Below, one piece after another: positions 63,697 to 64,000 of a DNA stretch of 64,000 nucleotides (position 1 is the stretch's first letter; each line of letters begins with the position of its first letter). Source of the DNA: Paenibacillus barcinonensis (lineage in GTDB: Bacteria; Bacillota; Bacilli; Paenibacillales; Paenibacillaceae). The position numbers and the translations under genes are program-made. The DNA lies in contig NZ_QJSW01000001.1 of NCBI RefSeq assembly GCF_003217495.1, positions 124,001-188,000 of the forward strand, given 5' to 3'. A model generated the notes under the pieces. The model made no database searches and was not told the DNA's origin. It was given only the letters and a program-made list of their open reading frames with translations.

Positions 63697-64000
63697 TCAA
63701 ATGTCATCAGCCTTTTTACGAACCGGAATCCACACTTCTGTGATGAAATCCTGCTGCCGATCATCAACCCAGACATATTTCTCGATACATGCTCCTTCCG
63801 CTTGTTCAAAACTCATTGACGGAAACCACTCGGTGTAGATTCGTCTCCAGACATCCATAATACTTAAATCAATTTCGACACCATCGGTCATCGTCCCGTG
63901 ACTGTCAAAAACCGCATAGGTTTGATCCGGTATATGAAGAACGGTAAACCCATCCGGAACCTGAATATCATCCGGCACTTCTGCTCCCATTAAATAACGC
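63697..64000 (-). CDS. GyrI-like/AraC effector-binding domain protein (C-terminal part, cut by window edge)
   Basis: The reading frame is open through base 64000, so only about 100 C-terminal residues are seen. RYLMGAEVPDD, FTVLHIPDQTYAVFDSHG, IYTEWFPSMSFEQAEG and a last strand EVWIPVRKK fit the GyrI-like small-molecule-binding domain found in AraC-type regulators and stand-alone proteins. Whether a DNA-binding domain precedes it cannot be told. An internal ATG at 63990 is probably not the true start. Confidence 0.75.
   Translation of the reverse strand, partial: RYLMGAEVPDDIQVPDGFTVLHIPDQTYAVFDSHGTMTDGVEIDLSIMDVWRRIYTEWFPSMSFEQAEGACIEKYVWVDDRQQDFITEVWIPVRKKADDI

Noticed and set aside
1..64000. 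Search for CRISPR arrays, tRNA or rRNA genes, insertion sequences, prophage or toxin-antitoxin genes.
   Set aside because: No regularly spaced repeats, transposase, integrase or RNA gene sequence was recognised; the content is conserved chromosomal genes.

Overview
This 64 kb window is a conserved chromosomal stretch of a Gram-positive, spore-forming, flagellated bacterium of the Bacillota. It is most likely a Paenibacillus or close relative. Evidence: FliY with CheC-type motifs, FapR-controlled lipid genes, the sporulation gene ylbJ, the ylqG-ylqH-yraN cluster, AGGAGG ribosome sites, frequent TTG/GTG starts, moderate GC, and gene order close to the Bacillus subtilis ylb-to-fla/che arc. No phage, transposon, CRISPR array, rRNA or tRNA gene was recognised.

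Almost everything lies on the minus strand, so transcription runs from high to low coordinates. Right end, 57.1-64 kb: a partial GyrI-like protein, rsmD-coaD, ylbJ (+), the PDZ-Lon protease ylbL, tmcAL (+), then yceD-rpmF. 49.5-56.7 kb: fapR-plsX-fabH-fabD-fabG-acpP-fabF-rnc, headed by a clear FapR operator, so fatty acid synthesis is autoregulated by malonyl-CoA. 41.2-49.4 kb: smc, ftsY, a TrhA/hemolysin III gene, then the SRP and ribosome set ylxM-ffh-rpsP-khpA. 36-41 kb: rimM-trmD, a polysaccharide deacetylase on the plus strand, rplS with an L19-type leader, lepB and rbgA. 32.1-35.6 kb: rnhB, ylqG (FliK-like), ylqH (soluble FlhB C-domain paralogue) and yraN.

24.8-31.7 kb holds a nitroreductase, comM (+, with a hairpin over its ribosome site), ohrR, sucCD and dprA. 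19-24.6 kb holds topA, trmFO, hslV and hslU. No xerC is seen between trmFO and hslV, and no codY between hslU and flgB; about 980 bp of AT-rich non-coding DNA lies there instead.

1-18.1 kb is the fla/che operon: flgB-flgC-fliE-fliF-fliG-fliH-fliI-fliJ-ylxF-fliK-flgD-(TIGR02530-type gene)-flgE-swrD-fliL-fliM-fliY-cheY-fliO-fliP-fliQ-fliR-flhB-flhA, with flhA cut by the window edge. It builds the rod, MS and C rings, export gate, ATPase complex and hook.

The window is mostly core genome. The less expected signals are regulatory: an ECF (SigX-type) promoter before the deacetylase, cre-like sites at dprA and sucC, nested inverted repeats before topA, structured spacers between hslV/hslU, before flgE and after acpP, and a palindrome at the nitroreductase promoter. 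All were read by eye; none was tested by folding or database search.
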